Shown here: positions 34,401 to 44,211 of the stretch, piece by piece
How positions within the stretch are numbered: position 1 is the first letter of the stretch
How the letters are laid out: each line of letters opens with the position of its first letter
Notes under the pieces: generated by a model
The model's database searches: none
What the model saw: only the letters and a program-made list of their open reading frames with translations
Told to the model about the DNA's origin: nothing
DNA from: Edaphochlamys debaryana
Taxonomy: Eukaryota > Chlorophyta > Chlorophyceae > Chlamydomonadales
Reading direction: 5' to 3'
DNA: 64,000 nucleotides
NCBI GenBank assembly: GCA_016858145.1
Contig: JAEHOE010000062.1
Location: 620,001 to 684,000 of the forward strand
Program-made: the position numbers and the translations under genes

Positions 34401-37057
34401 GTGATGGGAGAGGGACGAGCGGAGGGGCAGGAGGGGCGGGAGCAAGGGTTGGAGGGGCGGGGCGAGGTGTGTGAGGAGGGGCGGCAATCGCCACGCCGTC
34501 TTCCAGTCGCCGAGGAACTCCGTTGGAAGAACACCGAGGCCTCTCCGGGCACCCTGAACCCAAGGCTTTCGTCCCACAGCAAGCTGTCAAGCCGTAAACA
34601 TGGACCCCGAAATAGTAAGCCCCCTCAGCTTCAGAACCCGTGCCCGCTACCCCTCCGCCCTCCCCCCACCTGGTTGCCGGGTACTCGTAGCCGGCACACG
34701 TGGGCATCGCGGGCGACGTAATGCAGGCGTCGAGGGCAGCAGGCGATGGGGTGGGCGTGGGCGTGGGCGTGGGGGCCGGCATGGGAGACGGCGAGAGGGC
34801 GTCCGCCGGGGAGGGTGACGGGGTGACGGCAACGGTCGGCGGCGGCGGCGAGGAGGGCCGCGGCGGCGCCACGATGCCTGTGGTGTTGAAGAGGCACAGT
34901 ACGGCAGCGGCCCGCCCGATGGGCGCCGCGTCCCGCGAGCAGAAGGCCCTCCAGGGGTCGCACTGGCCCATGTCCATGTCCACACAGCCCAGGGCGTAGT
35001 AGACTGCAGGGGGCACGGACATGGGGGAGGAGCGGGGTGGGGGAGGCGAAGCCAGACTCGTGGTAAGGCGTGGAGAAGAAGTGTGGTCCCTCCGGGTCCG
35101 GACTCTCCCCAGCTGGCATCGCAAGACCCCTGTGGCAAGTTCCAGGCGCTCGCTAGGCGCCTGGCAGAACCCCGCCCACGCCAGGGCCTGACCCGGTCCC
35201 TAACAGGGCCTGGGCCTAGATAGGGCCTGGGCCCTATCTGGGCCCAGGTTTCAGCCCGAGGGCCTGCCAGGCCCCTCCCAGGCCCTGCTGTGGCCTGGGC
35301 CCCCATGAGGCCTGTGCCTCCATAGGGCTTGGGCCCCCACGTTGCCTGGGCCCCGTCGGAGCCCACTATGGGCCTCCTTGAGGCGAACTCGGGGCCCGGG
35401 CCCCTACAATCCCGCACCGGGCCTCCCCCAGGCCGCCCCCAGGCCCCGCACGCGACTCACGGAAGGGGTCGGGGCAGGACTCCCGCGTGCACTCCTTACA
35501 CCCCGCCATGGGCATGCCCTGCGGAACGGGCACCAGCGGGGGCGGGGGTTAGGAAACGTGATGAGAAAGACAACCATGTTTGCCTCTGCGGCGGCGCGGG
35601 GGGTGTTCCACTTCCCGCCAAAGGTCGCCCCCCCGTCGCCCTCGCCCTCGTACTGGCACGGCTGGCTACTCGGGCTGCCATGCCTCCCCCCATCATCCTC
35701 GCCCGGTAACCCGAAGCCCCAGCGTGGCTGTGCCCCAGCTGTGCTGGCGACATGTATCACATGCCATGGGCCGCCCCGGCTCACGTCCATATCGTCGCAG
35801 GCCGTCAGCGTCAGGTTGAGCGCCCGGGCGGTGCTGGCGGCGGCGTAGGGCCGCAGACACGACCGGAACTGCGCCTCACTGGCGTAGCTAGCCTGCAGCC
35901 TGCGGGGCAGGGGTGGGAGGGAGGGGTGAGAGCCTGAGGGCCGCGAGAGGGGTGCGGCGACCTGAGGTCAAACGGTGCGCCGCCTTCCTGACCCGTCCTG
36001 ACCCGTCCTGTCGGACCCGTGTCAGACCTGCGCGCCGGTACACGAGCCGTACCCCCGGTACCGTACGGTACCATCCTACTACATCACCCGAAGCAAAAGC
36101 ACACTAGCAGGAACCCGCTGCCGTCCGGGGCCTGGTTTCCTTGCGGATGTATTGTGGGAGGCCCGCGCCATGTGTGCTACTTGCCCCCCGCCGAGCGGCA
36201 CATCTCGCGCCAGCGCAGAGGTCGTGGGCCCAGGGCACTGCTGAGGCGACTTGTGGCCCCGCACAGCCCTTTGACCCTGGCTCCAGCCCAACAGGACTGG
36301 CGGTCGGCAGCCCCCAAAGCATGGCTGCCGCGGACCTGCCGTCAACTAAGGGGCAGCCATTGCTGCCGCCGCTGATGACAGCCCAGCGGACTCATCCCGG
36401 TCCTTGTTCCCGCCGGCTAAACCGCTGTCAACATCTGCCAACACTCCAATCACACTGTAACTGGACAGATGCACAGCAAGGGGTCCTAAGTCCCCAGGAG
36501 CGAGCCGACCCAGATCCCGCGTCCCCCTGACGCCGCCCCCTGCACCACCCGGCGCCCGGCGCCGACAGCCCTGGCACCGCAACTCACTGTGCACAGCCAG
36601 CCGCGGCGCTAATGGCTGCATCGTCGGAGCAGAGGCTGCTCACGAAGCGCCAGCTCTCGCAGAGCGGGGGGAAGATGGCGGGGCTAAGGGTGGCGTTGTT
36701 GCACAGCCGGTACATGCTACACCCGATCGCGCCGCGGGCGGGCTCCTGACTGCAAAGCGCCTGCGCAGAGTCAAGGGGGCGGAGGGGGCGACGTGGTGAG
36801 GGCATAACCGGGGCCCGGCCTGGAAGGAGGGTGCGAATCGTGAGGACTGGAGCTGCGCACCGCAGGCGCGGCCAGCGATATCGGGACAGTAAGGCAGGCC
36901 GGGTAGGGGCCTGGAGTCGGAGCCCGTGCAAGCTGCGACTCACCGCCACGTCCACCACCGGAGGCGGCGGGCAGTCCTGCGCTAGCGCCGTCGTTGCAGC
37001 GAGCACCACGAGGGCCAGCAGCGGCCCCCCCAAGAGAAGATGGCTGCGGCCAGCCAT
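31484..37057 (-). CDS. CTR2: CTR-family copper(I) transporter with Cys-Met ectodomain
   Basis: Predicted 633-residue plasma-membrane high-affinity Cu(I) importer. Exons: 36944-37057, 36588-36760, 35785-35899, 35461-35518, 34670-35003, 34318-34393, 33987-34141, 33653-33737, 33355-33465, 33067-33171, 32765-32813, 32362-32565, 31898-32046, 31484-31657; all phases close. Residues 1-26 are a signal peptide. The long ectodomain repeats the Cys-Met motif CxxMxxMxxC-x5/6-C known from Chlamydomonas CTRs: C274-C289, a form in exon 33987-34141 (CIDMPSMGQC) and C384-C400, plus shorter CxxMxM variants. A Pro/Ser/Thr linker lies in exon 34670-35003. The transporter part starts with a Met-rich SMLMFF and ILFREW and has the family signature M547-x3-M551-x12-G564-x3-G568 in the last helices. 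The tail ends near a CC pair (ASCCQV). It is divergent from CTR3. CTR2 rather than CTR1 is chosen because of the adjacent CTR3. Confidence 0.95.
35150..35450. repeat. GC-palindromic imperfect repeats in CTR2 intron 4
   Basis: Repeated GGGCCTGGGCCC-type words, several self-complementary, fill much of the intron between exons 35461-35518 and 34670-35003. One stretch (AGATAGGGCCTGGGCCCTAT) is nearly palindromic. Confidence 0.75.
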
Positions 37058-37917
37058 GTCCGCCGACGCCTGCCGGTCGCTATTGAACTAGGCTAGCAAC
37101 AGCTGAAGGCGTCGCCTCGTCGGAGCATGAGCTCGCGCGGCACGACTCTCGTGTCGACCGACGTGTGCCAGGCCCGATATCACGCAGAAGCTAGCGATCG
37201 CTATTGCCGATTGAGCAGGCTGATACAAAATGTTTCACGGTATGGCAATCATGACTGCGAAGGAGGCACGCGCGCGGAAGGCGCAAGTCCGGGTGTACCA
37301 GTTCAGGGGTACCAAGGCAATTCTCCAACCGGCCCCGTATACTGTTCACGGTCGGACTGAGCTGTAACCAGGTTGCTCAAGTCAGCAGCTTGGGGCGAGC
37401 GTTTGGGCAAAGCCAGATGCCATATTGGGGCGCTCATCGAGGTTACACGCTTACCTCGAGGACACGTGAATGTAACCCGGCATTGCTGCGACGATAGACT
37501 CACGAACCGGTACAGGTGGACGCCGAGAAGAAACACTCGGCCGGCAACGAGCAGCGACCCTCGGGTCCTTCACCGCGGTACCCCAGCTTGGCATCTGAGC
37601 GCAGAGTATCATCCCGCCTGGATGATCGGCGAGCCCTTCTCTCCATAGCATCAGCACAAATCTCCAAAGGAGTTCCCTGGCGTGTCATCGTAAGACACAC
37701 GTCTTGCGACAGGCAATCCCTCACAGTTGAAGTTATATATGCATATAGCATTGCTTCTGCTCACAGGCGTCCATACGCGAGTGGGCCCAACACCGGGCAG
37801 CTCCTCTTTGCCTGCTGCCGCTCGCAGACAGTGATCGGCGAAGCACTTTGTTGTTCAAAGTATCTGCGACCTAAGCAACAGCCTTTAGGGGGGCCAGCGC
37901 CTGTTTACACCGCCACG
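37058..37917. promoter_or_regulatory. Shared CTR2/CTR3 promoter with GTAC cores
   Basis: This 860-bp gap separates two divergent start codons. GTAC, the core bound by CRR1 in copper-response elements, occurs at 37295-37298, 37309-37312, 37510-37513 and 37578-37581. The first two are 14 bp apart and about 240 bp upstream of the CTR2 ATG. About three GTACs are expected by chance in this length, so the pairing is more suggestive than the count. CRR1 control of CTR2 and CTR3 is established for C. reinhardtii; use of these particular sites is inference. Confidence 0.5.
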
Positions 37918-40900
37918 ATGGGCGCGCGGCTTCTCACACGCATGGCGTTGCTCGCGGCGATTTGCGCCGTCGCGGCGGCACAAGATTGCCCGACGGCACC
38001 CGCTGTCGACTTGACGGTCAGTTGGGAGCGCGCTGGGGGACTCGTGTGGGCTCGGCCGGCAACCGCCATCGCGCACTCGCCGAGCCCGAGCAACGTCACA
38101 GACACGCTACCTCACCACGCAAGCGGAACATGTGTCGGAACATGTTGGGCGCTGTCGCTTCGTCCGCGAGCGCCAGGCGCGCCTCTTAGGGCGCCCCTTC
38201 CGGTACCCCTACCGTGCTGCTCGCGGCCGGCGGCCCGCCAGAGGAGCCATGCAACAGTCTGGCGAATGACCGCCCCGGCCAGCGCCAACGTACAGCATCC
38301 TCCCCGCCCTCCCCACCCCTCACTGCTTCGTGGCCCCTCCCACCCGTTCTGTCCGCGCAGGCCATGTGCGCCCAGGAGCCCGCGGCCAGCGCCATCGGCT
38401 GCTCCATGCGCAAGCTCTGTGCAGACGCCAGCCTGGTTCCGCATATCAACTCGCCGCTCTGTGACCCCTGGCGCATCGCCAGCAGCCTCTGCGCGGATGA
38501 CGCTGAGGTTGCCGCCGCCGCCGGCTGCGCGCAGTGAGTGCCGTGCCGCAGAGGATGCGGGGGCGGAGCGTCCCCGTGGGAAATACGCCGCCGAGGGCGG
38601 CGGGGGCCGGGGCGGTGGGTGGCGGGGTTTCGTGGTCGGGGTCGGGGCCTGACCCCGGCATCGACCCCGCTTTGGTATTCTTATTCTTTGGGCGGCGCCT
38701 GCAACCCAATTCATCCATGGCTTAAGGCGTGCGGTCAGGATGCCGGGTCAGGATGCGGGGTCATGTGAGGATCTGGCTACCGATCCAACGAGTTCGGCAA
38801 TGCCTTTGGCCCGCGTCAAGTTGGCGGCGCTGTTCCCCCTTCAGCTTTCTCCGGAACCGCGTCCCCCCAACGGCCCGCGCTGTGGTTCCCCCTCCCGACC
38901 TCCCCGGTGACGGCCTGCTTCCACCCTCTCTCCCCTGTCCCCGCCCCTCCCCTAACCTGCAGGCTGCAGGCCAGCTACGCCAGCGCCGAGGCCTTCCAGG
39001 CCTGCCTGCAGCCCTACAGCCTCCGCAGCACGGGCACCCTCAAGGCGATGCACCTGCGCGAGTGCGACGAGATGGGCGACCTCTACATGGGCGGATGCGA
39101 CACGTGCTCGCAGGGTTCCTGCCCCGACGTGCTGAGTGGGTCCTCGGGGGAGGGGAAGGGGCCGGGAAAGCGGGCGGCCGGGAGGCTGGGTGTAAGGGGC
39201 CGGGAGGGCTGAGAGGGCTGGCATGGAGGAGGGCGTGAACGGTGGGCTGTCGTCCTGCCCCGCCGAGCTGAATGCGCCCCCGGGAGCAAGGTGGCGCTGG
39301 AGGCAGTGCGACGCTCGGCCGGTGTCGACGTGTCCGACGCCCGGGTGACCACCTAGCCTGCCTGCGCGCCCTTGCGCTCTAACAAATCTCCCCTCCTATC
39401 CACCCTGTCCCCCCGTCAAGGGTCGTACTCTTTTGGCTGCATCGACATGGACATGGGCCAGTGCGACCCCTGGAGGGCCTTCTGCAATGAGGACGGCGCG
39501 CCCAAGGGCGAGGGCACCGCGGTTCTCTGCTACCGGGACCCCTCCAAGGTCGTCCGCCCGCCCCCGCCCCCCGTCGAGGCCTCCCCCTCGCCCTCGCCCT
39601 CTCACGGGGATGACCACTCGCCCTCGCCCTCCGCCTCGGACGCCTGCATCCTGACGCCCGACCTGCCCGAGTGCGCGTCGTACGTGTACCCCGATGCGGC
39701 CATCGCTGCTGACGTCACCTCGCTGTGTGACGACATGCCGTACATGCCGGGCTGCACCATCCACACCGAGTGCACGGTGGGTGGGGTGTCTCGTGCACGG
39801 AGCGCATGGCGTTGGGATAGTGACTGGCGAGAGCTGCGATGGGGCCAGTGACTGGGCTGATCTGCGCGCCCATCTTTATCCCTGCCGCTTTCCTGACTTT
39901 AACCCTGCCGCCCTTTGCCGGCGGTCACGTTCCCCAGGCCGGCAACATCACAGGCGCCAAGATCTGCCAAGGCTTCACGGTCCTTGCCTCGCTGTGTGAG
40001 GACATGGCGCGCATGCGGGGCTGCCGCAGCTTCAACACGCTGTGCGGCGCGGGCTCGCTCGTGCCACAGTGCAGGGAGTACCCAGCGGTGCCGGGGTGAG
40101 TGAAGGGCAGCGGGAGCCAGCGGGCTGGCGTCTGTGTGGGTTCTCGTGAGCCGCAGCGGTTGGGGCAGGAGTACTGCAGCATCCAAGCTCATATCGTTCC
40201 CTCGTCCTTCCATGCCTCTTCCCCGCGTCCCGCCAGGCTGCCCACGACCATGGATGCGAAGACGTCCGTGGTGGAGGTGTGCGACTCCCAGCCCGACATC
40301 CCAGTCTGCGAGACCTGCAACGCGGTGAGAGGCCCTGGGGCTGACTCATGCTATTTCATTGAAGCGCGTTGTGGGTGGCTGGTCGGCTGAACCTTCGGGG
40401 CTTTGCTTAACGCTCAGGGATAAGAGGACTGCAGTCTTGTTGCATCCGCTTGACCCTCCCTCCCCATCCACCATCCCCGCCATCACCACCCCTCAGCTGG
40501 GCTGCCCGGACTGGCTGAGCGCCCTGGCGGCTGTGTGCGACGCCGCCCCCACCCACACCTCCTGCTTCCTCCGCAACGACTTCTGCACCGCCGTGGCGGC
40601 CTGGCAGGAGCCGGGCAGCAAGCTGGAGCCATTCTGCCCCGACGACTCCCACTCCCACTCGCCCTCGCCCTCGCCCTCCGCCTCTGACGCCTGCATCCTG
40701 ACGCCCGACCTGCCCGAGTGCGCGTCGTACGTGTACCCCGATGCGGCCATCGCTGCTGACGTCACCTCGCTGTGTGACGACATGCCGTACATGCCCGGCT
40801 GCACCATCCACACCGAGTGCACGGTGGGTGGGCTGGCGAGGGCTTTCGTTGGCAGGTTTGGTGCACGGGATGGGTAGTGCAGCGGTTGTGCGTTCAACGT

Positions 40901-42084
40901 GTCAACGGTGCCCGAGGTTGCAGTTGGTTCGCGGGAGCGGCTGCGGTCTGTTCATGTTCAAGCGTAGCCCCGTTTTGATTGCGCATGCCGCGTCGGGTAG
41001 ATCAGTGCCGGTACGGTGCCGCCCTGGCATGGACCAAGGGCGGATGCGTCTGTGGGTGCGGTCTCGTGATTCCAATCTTCGTTTTGCTTATTCCCTTACA
41101 CTGGCCACCGTTCCACAGGCCGGCAACATCACGGGCGCCAAGATCTGCCAGGGCTTCACGGTCCTTGCCTCGCTGTGTGAGGACATGGCGCGCATGTCGG
41201 GCTGCCGCAGCTTCAACACCCTGTGCGGCGCGGGCTCGCTCGTGCCGCAGTGCAGGGAGTACCCAGCGGTGCCGGGGTGAGTGTAGCGCGCCGCCAGACT
41301 CCTGATAGCAAAGAGTTTTGCAGTGCTGTGGGTCACGGCTGTCCCCAAGCGCGGATATCGTCACCCTTGATGTGTGGTTATGGTACGGGGAGAGGCTAAG
41401 CGATTACGACTGCCACCCTTCCTCTGGACCTCCTTCCCCGCGTCCCGCCAGGCTGCCCACGACCATGGATGCCAAGACGTCCGTGGTGGAGGTGTGCGAC
41501 TCTCAGCCCGACATCCCCGTCTGTGAGACCTGCAACGCGGTGAGAGGCCCTGGGGCTGACCTTCGATATCTCATGGGAGCGCGTTGGGGGTAGATAGTCG
41601 GCTGGCGCTTCGGGGCTTTGCCCTATGCTCTGGGATAAGAGGAACGATCCAACGGCAGTCTTCTTACATCCGCTTCCTTGACCCTCCCTCCCCATCCACC
41701 ACCCCCGCCATCCCCACCCCTCAGCTGGGCTGCCCGGACTGGCTGAGCGCCCTGGCGGCTGTGTGCGACGCCGCCCCCACCCACACCTCCTGCTTCCTCC
41801 GCAACGACTTCTGCACCGCCGTGGCGGCCTGGCAGGAGCCGGGCAGCAAGCTGGAGCCATTCTGCCCCGACGCACCGGCCGTGGAGCACTCTCCCGACGA
41901 CGCCCACTCGCCCTCGCCCTCGCCGGAGCATTCTCCCGACGAGCCTCACACTCACAGCCCCTCGCCCGCCGCCAAGCCCTCCCCCAAGAAGAGCCCGACG
42001 TCTAGCCGCAAGGCGCCCCCGCCCCGGCGTCTGCGCCGTGTGCCTCCCGGTGGTAAGCGCCCGCCTCCCCGCAAGCTGCTGTAG
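37918..42084 (+). CDS. CTR3: CTR3: secreted CTR ectodomain protein without transporter helices
   Basis: Predicted 659 residues. Exons: 37918-38016, 38361-38533, 38963-39135, 39421-39776, 39938-40095, 40237-40324, 40497-40823, 41119-41276, 41452-41539, 41725-42084; all phases close. A signal peptide (to ~residue 21) is followed, as in CTR2, by QDCP. The first exons match the CTR2 ectodomain, with CTR2 exons 3 and 4 fused into one here. Cys-Met motifs CDDMPYMPGC-x5-C (twice) and CEDMAxMxGC-x6-C (twice) are conserved. The repeats arise from an internal duplication of about four exons. No hydrophobic helix or MxxxM/GxxxG signature exists. The C-terminus is Ser/Pro/His-rich and then Lys/Arg/Pro-rich (ending PPPRKLL), so it is probably soluble and extracellular, perhaps held by the cell wall. 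In C. reinhardtii CTR3 is a CRR1-regulated derivative of CTR2; its biochemical role is not settled. Confidence 0.93.
39631..41873 (+). repeat. Internal tandem duplication of CTR3 exons
   Basis: The block 39631-40645 (3' half of exon 4, exons 5 and 6, 5' half of exon 7) is repeated at 40678-41873 (3' half of exon 7, exons 8 and 9, 5' half of exon 10). Paired exons have identical lengths (158/158, 88/88) and almost identical bases; the DACILTPDLPEC stretch differs at one synonymous site over ~140 bp. The introns differ in length (161 versus 295 bp for the first pair). Confidence 0.92.
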
Positions 42085-44211
42085 ACCGGGTCCCTAATGC
42101 ACGGACGCCCTTGGATGGCGGGTGCTTGTCTGCTTGACCGCCCAGCGGAGGCGGCGGCCCGCCAGCCACAGCCAACAGCAGCCTTGCCGTGGTGGCTGAG
42201 GTGCGGCTGAGGTGCGGAGGTTGTGGTTATTGTGGTGTGGGTTCTACTGCGGAGGAGGCACTTCGGAGGAGCAGTGAGCCAAGGCTCTGCAGGTGTGCAG
42301 CGTGCAGCAAGCTAGTGGCTGTCGGCTATGGTCAAAATGCTGAGGTGCGGCTGAGGTGGACGAAACTGGTATCTGCGAACGACAGCAGTGAATGGCAGCA
42401 GTATGACCCATGAGGCTATGTGATGTGCATGGGATGCTATGTACTGTGTTCATTGGAAGCGATTCGCTGCTCTGTGGGTTTGGTCTCATGTCTTGCCGTG
42501 CGCAAACTTGCTTTGTTGCACGCCGTGCGGGTCGTCAACCCCTTGGTGGGTGACGCCCTGTAGCTACTGTCGCTCGGCGGTGAGGGTTCGCCTGCATCAT
42601 GTCGGAAGGAGCATACATGGGCTAAAATGACTGAGGCGGGTGCCGCGCAGGGATATGGGTCGGACGGGGCGACTGGGCGAGGGGAGGCTGCGCGCTCAGA
42701 GGCGAAGCAGGGCAGGCAGGAGTACGTGTTTATTTGCGTGCTGTGCGATGGAGAGGGCGCTGGACTTCCGGCACGCCTTCAACTTTCTGCCCGCTCAAAT
42801 TGCCGCATTCAGTTAGAAGCTAGCATACCGGTGCAGTGTTGCAGTGGTGGGCAGAATCTCACCGGGTGGTGGCTCTGCTTGCGCTGGGTTGCGAAGGCAG
42901 GTCACCAGGCCGCTGTGCAGCGCACTTGTGAACACACAAGTGGGTCAAGGAACGTCGACGGTCTCAGTATCAGCAGCACTTGCTATAAATGCGGATTGCC
43001 AACGCAGCCTCGACAGGCAGAAAGAGGGGTTAGGCAAGGAGGATGTGGCGGCCACTCTCGCTCCGTCCGGTGGGAGGATGGGGCAGGCAGTCAGAGGCAG
43101 TGCCGAGGCTACCAGTAACCAGCACATGGCCCATGGCCGGACCGACACCCCTGAGACTGAGGACCTCTGTGCCTAGCCTTGGCTCTTGCATCCCAATACC
43201 TGACCAAAGCAACAGCCGCCGCCGCCGCGGGGGCTGTGGTACACTGGGCCAGATCATTCTCAACCGCGCTCCCTTCTCCTGGGCCAGTCTCAATCCCAAG
43301 CGCAAGCCCGAGCAGCCAGGGAAGGACACCCTTCGGAGCGAATCAGTTCACCTTGCACCCATCACGTGGCTCCTGGCGGCACCCCTCACGCCAGGATGCG
43401 TTCACGTGCCGTCAAATGCATCGTGCATGCATCCTTCAAATGCATCCTTTCCACTCCCTCGCCGTACTTCGGGAGGCACACGGAAACCGTACACACAGGC
43501 ACACCGGGAGCAACCTTCTCGTGCGCCGCTTCTCGTGCACCACCACCCAAGCGTGTATCCACAAAGACACACATCGCACACAAGGCAACCTTGCAGCAAA
43601 CTTTAGTTACCACCAGAAACATGAGTCCACAACCACGCTTCTTTCTTGCCTAGACAGAGGTACAGAAAAGCAAATTGTGCCAGGGCCCTGCTCCGTGTGA
43701 GGTCCCCTTTCTCTCGTGCCCACTCCTGTCGTGGCCCCCTTGTGCTCGCCTCCCCCTTGTGCTTGCACCAATTCTGGGGCGCTGCGCAACTAGAAGCACC
43801 TGCTGGCGCAGTATGCTTTATGCAGCAGCGCACCCCACGAAGCGGCACGTTCTTCAGTCCTGCATTCCTCAGGCATCAGGCGTCAGGTTCCAGGTCTTCT
43901 GCACGCATGCCCAAATGCATGCCAATACCCAAGCGAGCTACGATAGTCTGCGCGCCCACACGTGGCAGACATACTTTGATGGCGCATCGATCTTATCAGG
44001 ACGTGGCCTGGTAATAAACACAGAGTTCTAGAGGAGCACTGGTATCTGCGCCCAGGGATGCGCCTGCACACTGCATCAACTGCATTCAGTGCGAGCCCCT
44101 CAGAGCGAGTGCGGTCCGCACTACTCCAGGACAACCTGCTGCTCAGAGCTCACTCCCCATCCGCCCCGCTACACCGCCACAAAGCCCAGCGTCTCTCCCG
44201 CGTGTCGGGCC
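42085..44211. other. Convergent intergenic region, CTR3 and cyclase 2
   Basis: Both neighbours end here, so 3' UTRs should fill much of it. Just after CTR3 there are short direct repeats of GCTGAGGTGCG (about 42197-42220). I found no TGTAA on either strand near either stop. A 163-codon frame at 42627-43118 is Cys-containing but has no recognisable domain and lies where the CTR3 UTR is expected. Confidence 0.55.

Noticed and set aside
31484..37057. Assignment as CTR1
   Set aside because: The CTR domain alone cannot separate CTR1 from CTR2; the adjacent CTR3, described as a CTR2 duplicate, favours CTR2.
37058..37917. Statistical enrichment of GTAC in the CTR promoter
   Set aside because: Four sites against about three expected is not enrichment; only the close pair is kept as a finding.
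42627..43118. 163-codon plus-strand frame after CTR3
   Set aside because: No domain or paralogue and located where a 3' UTR is expected.
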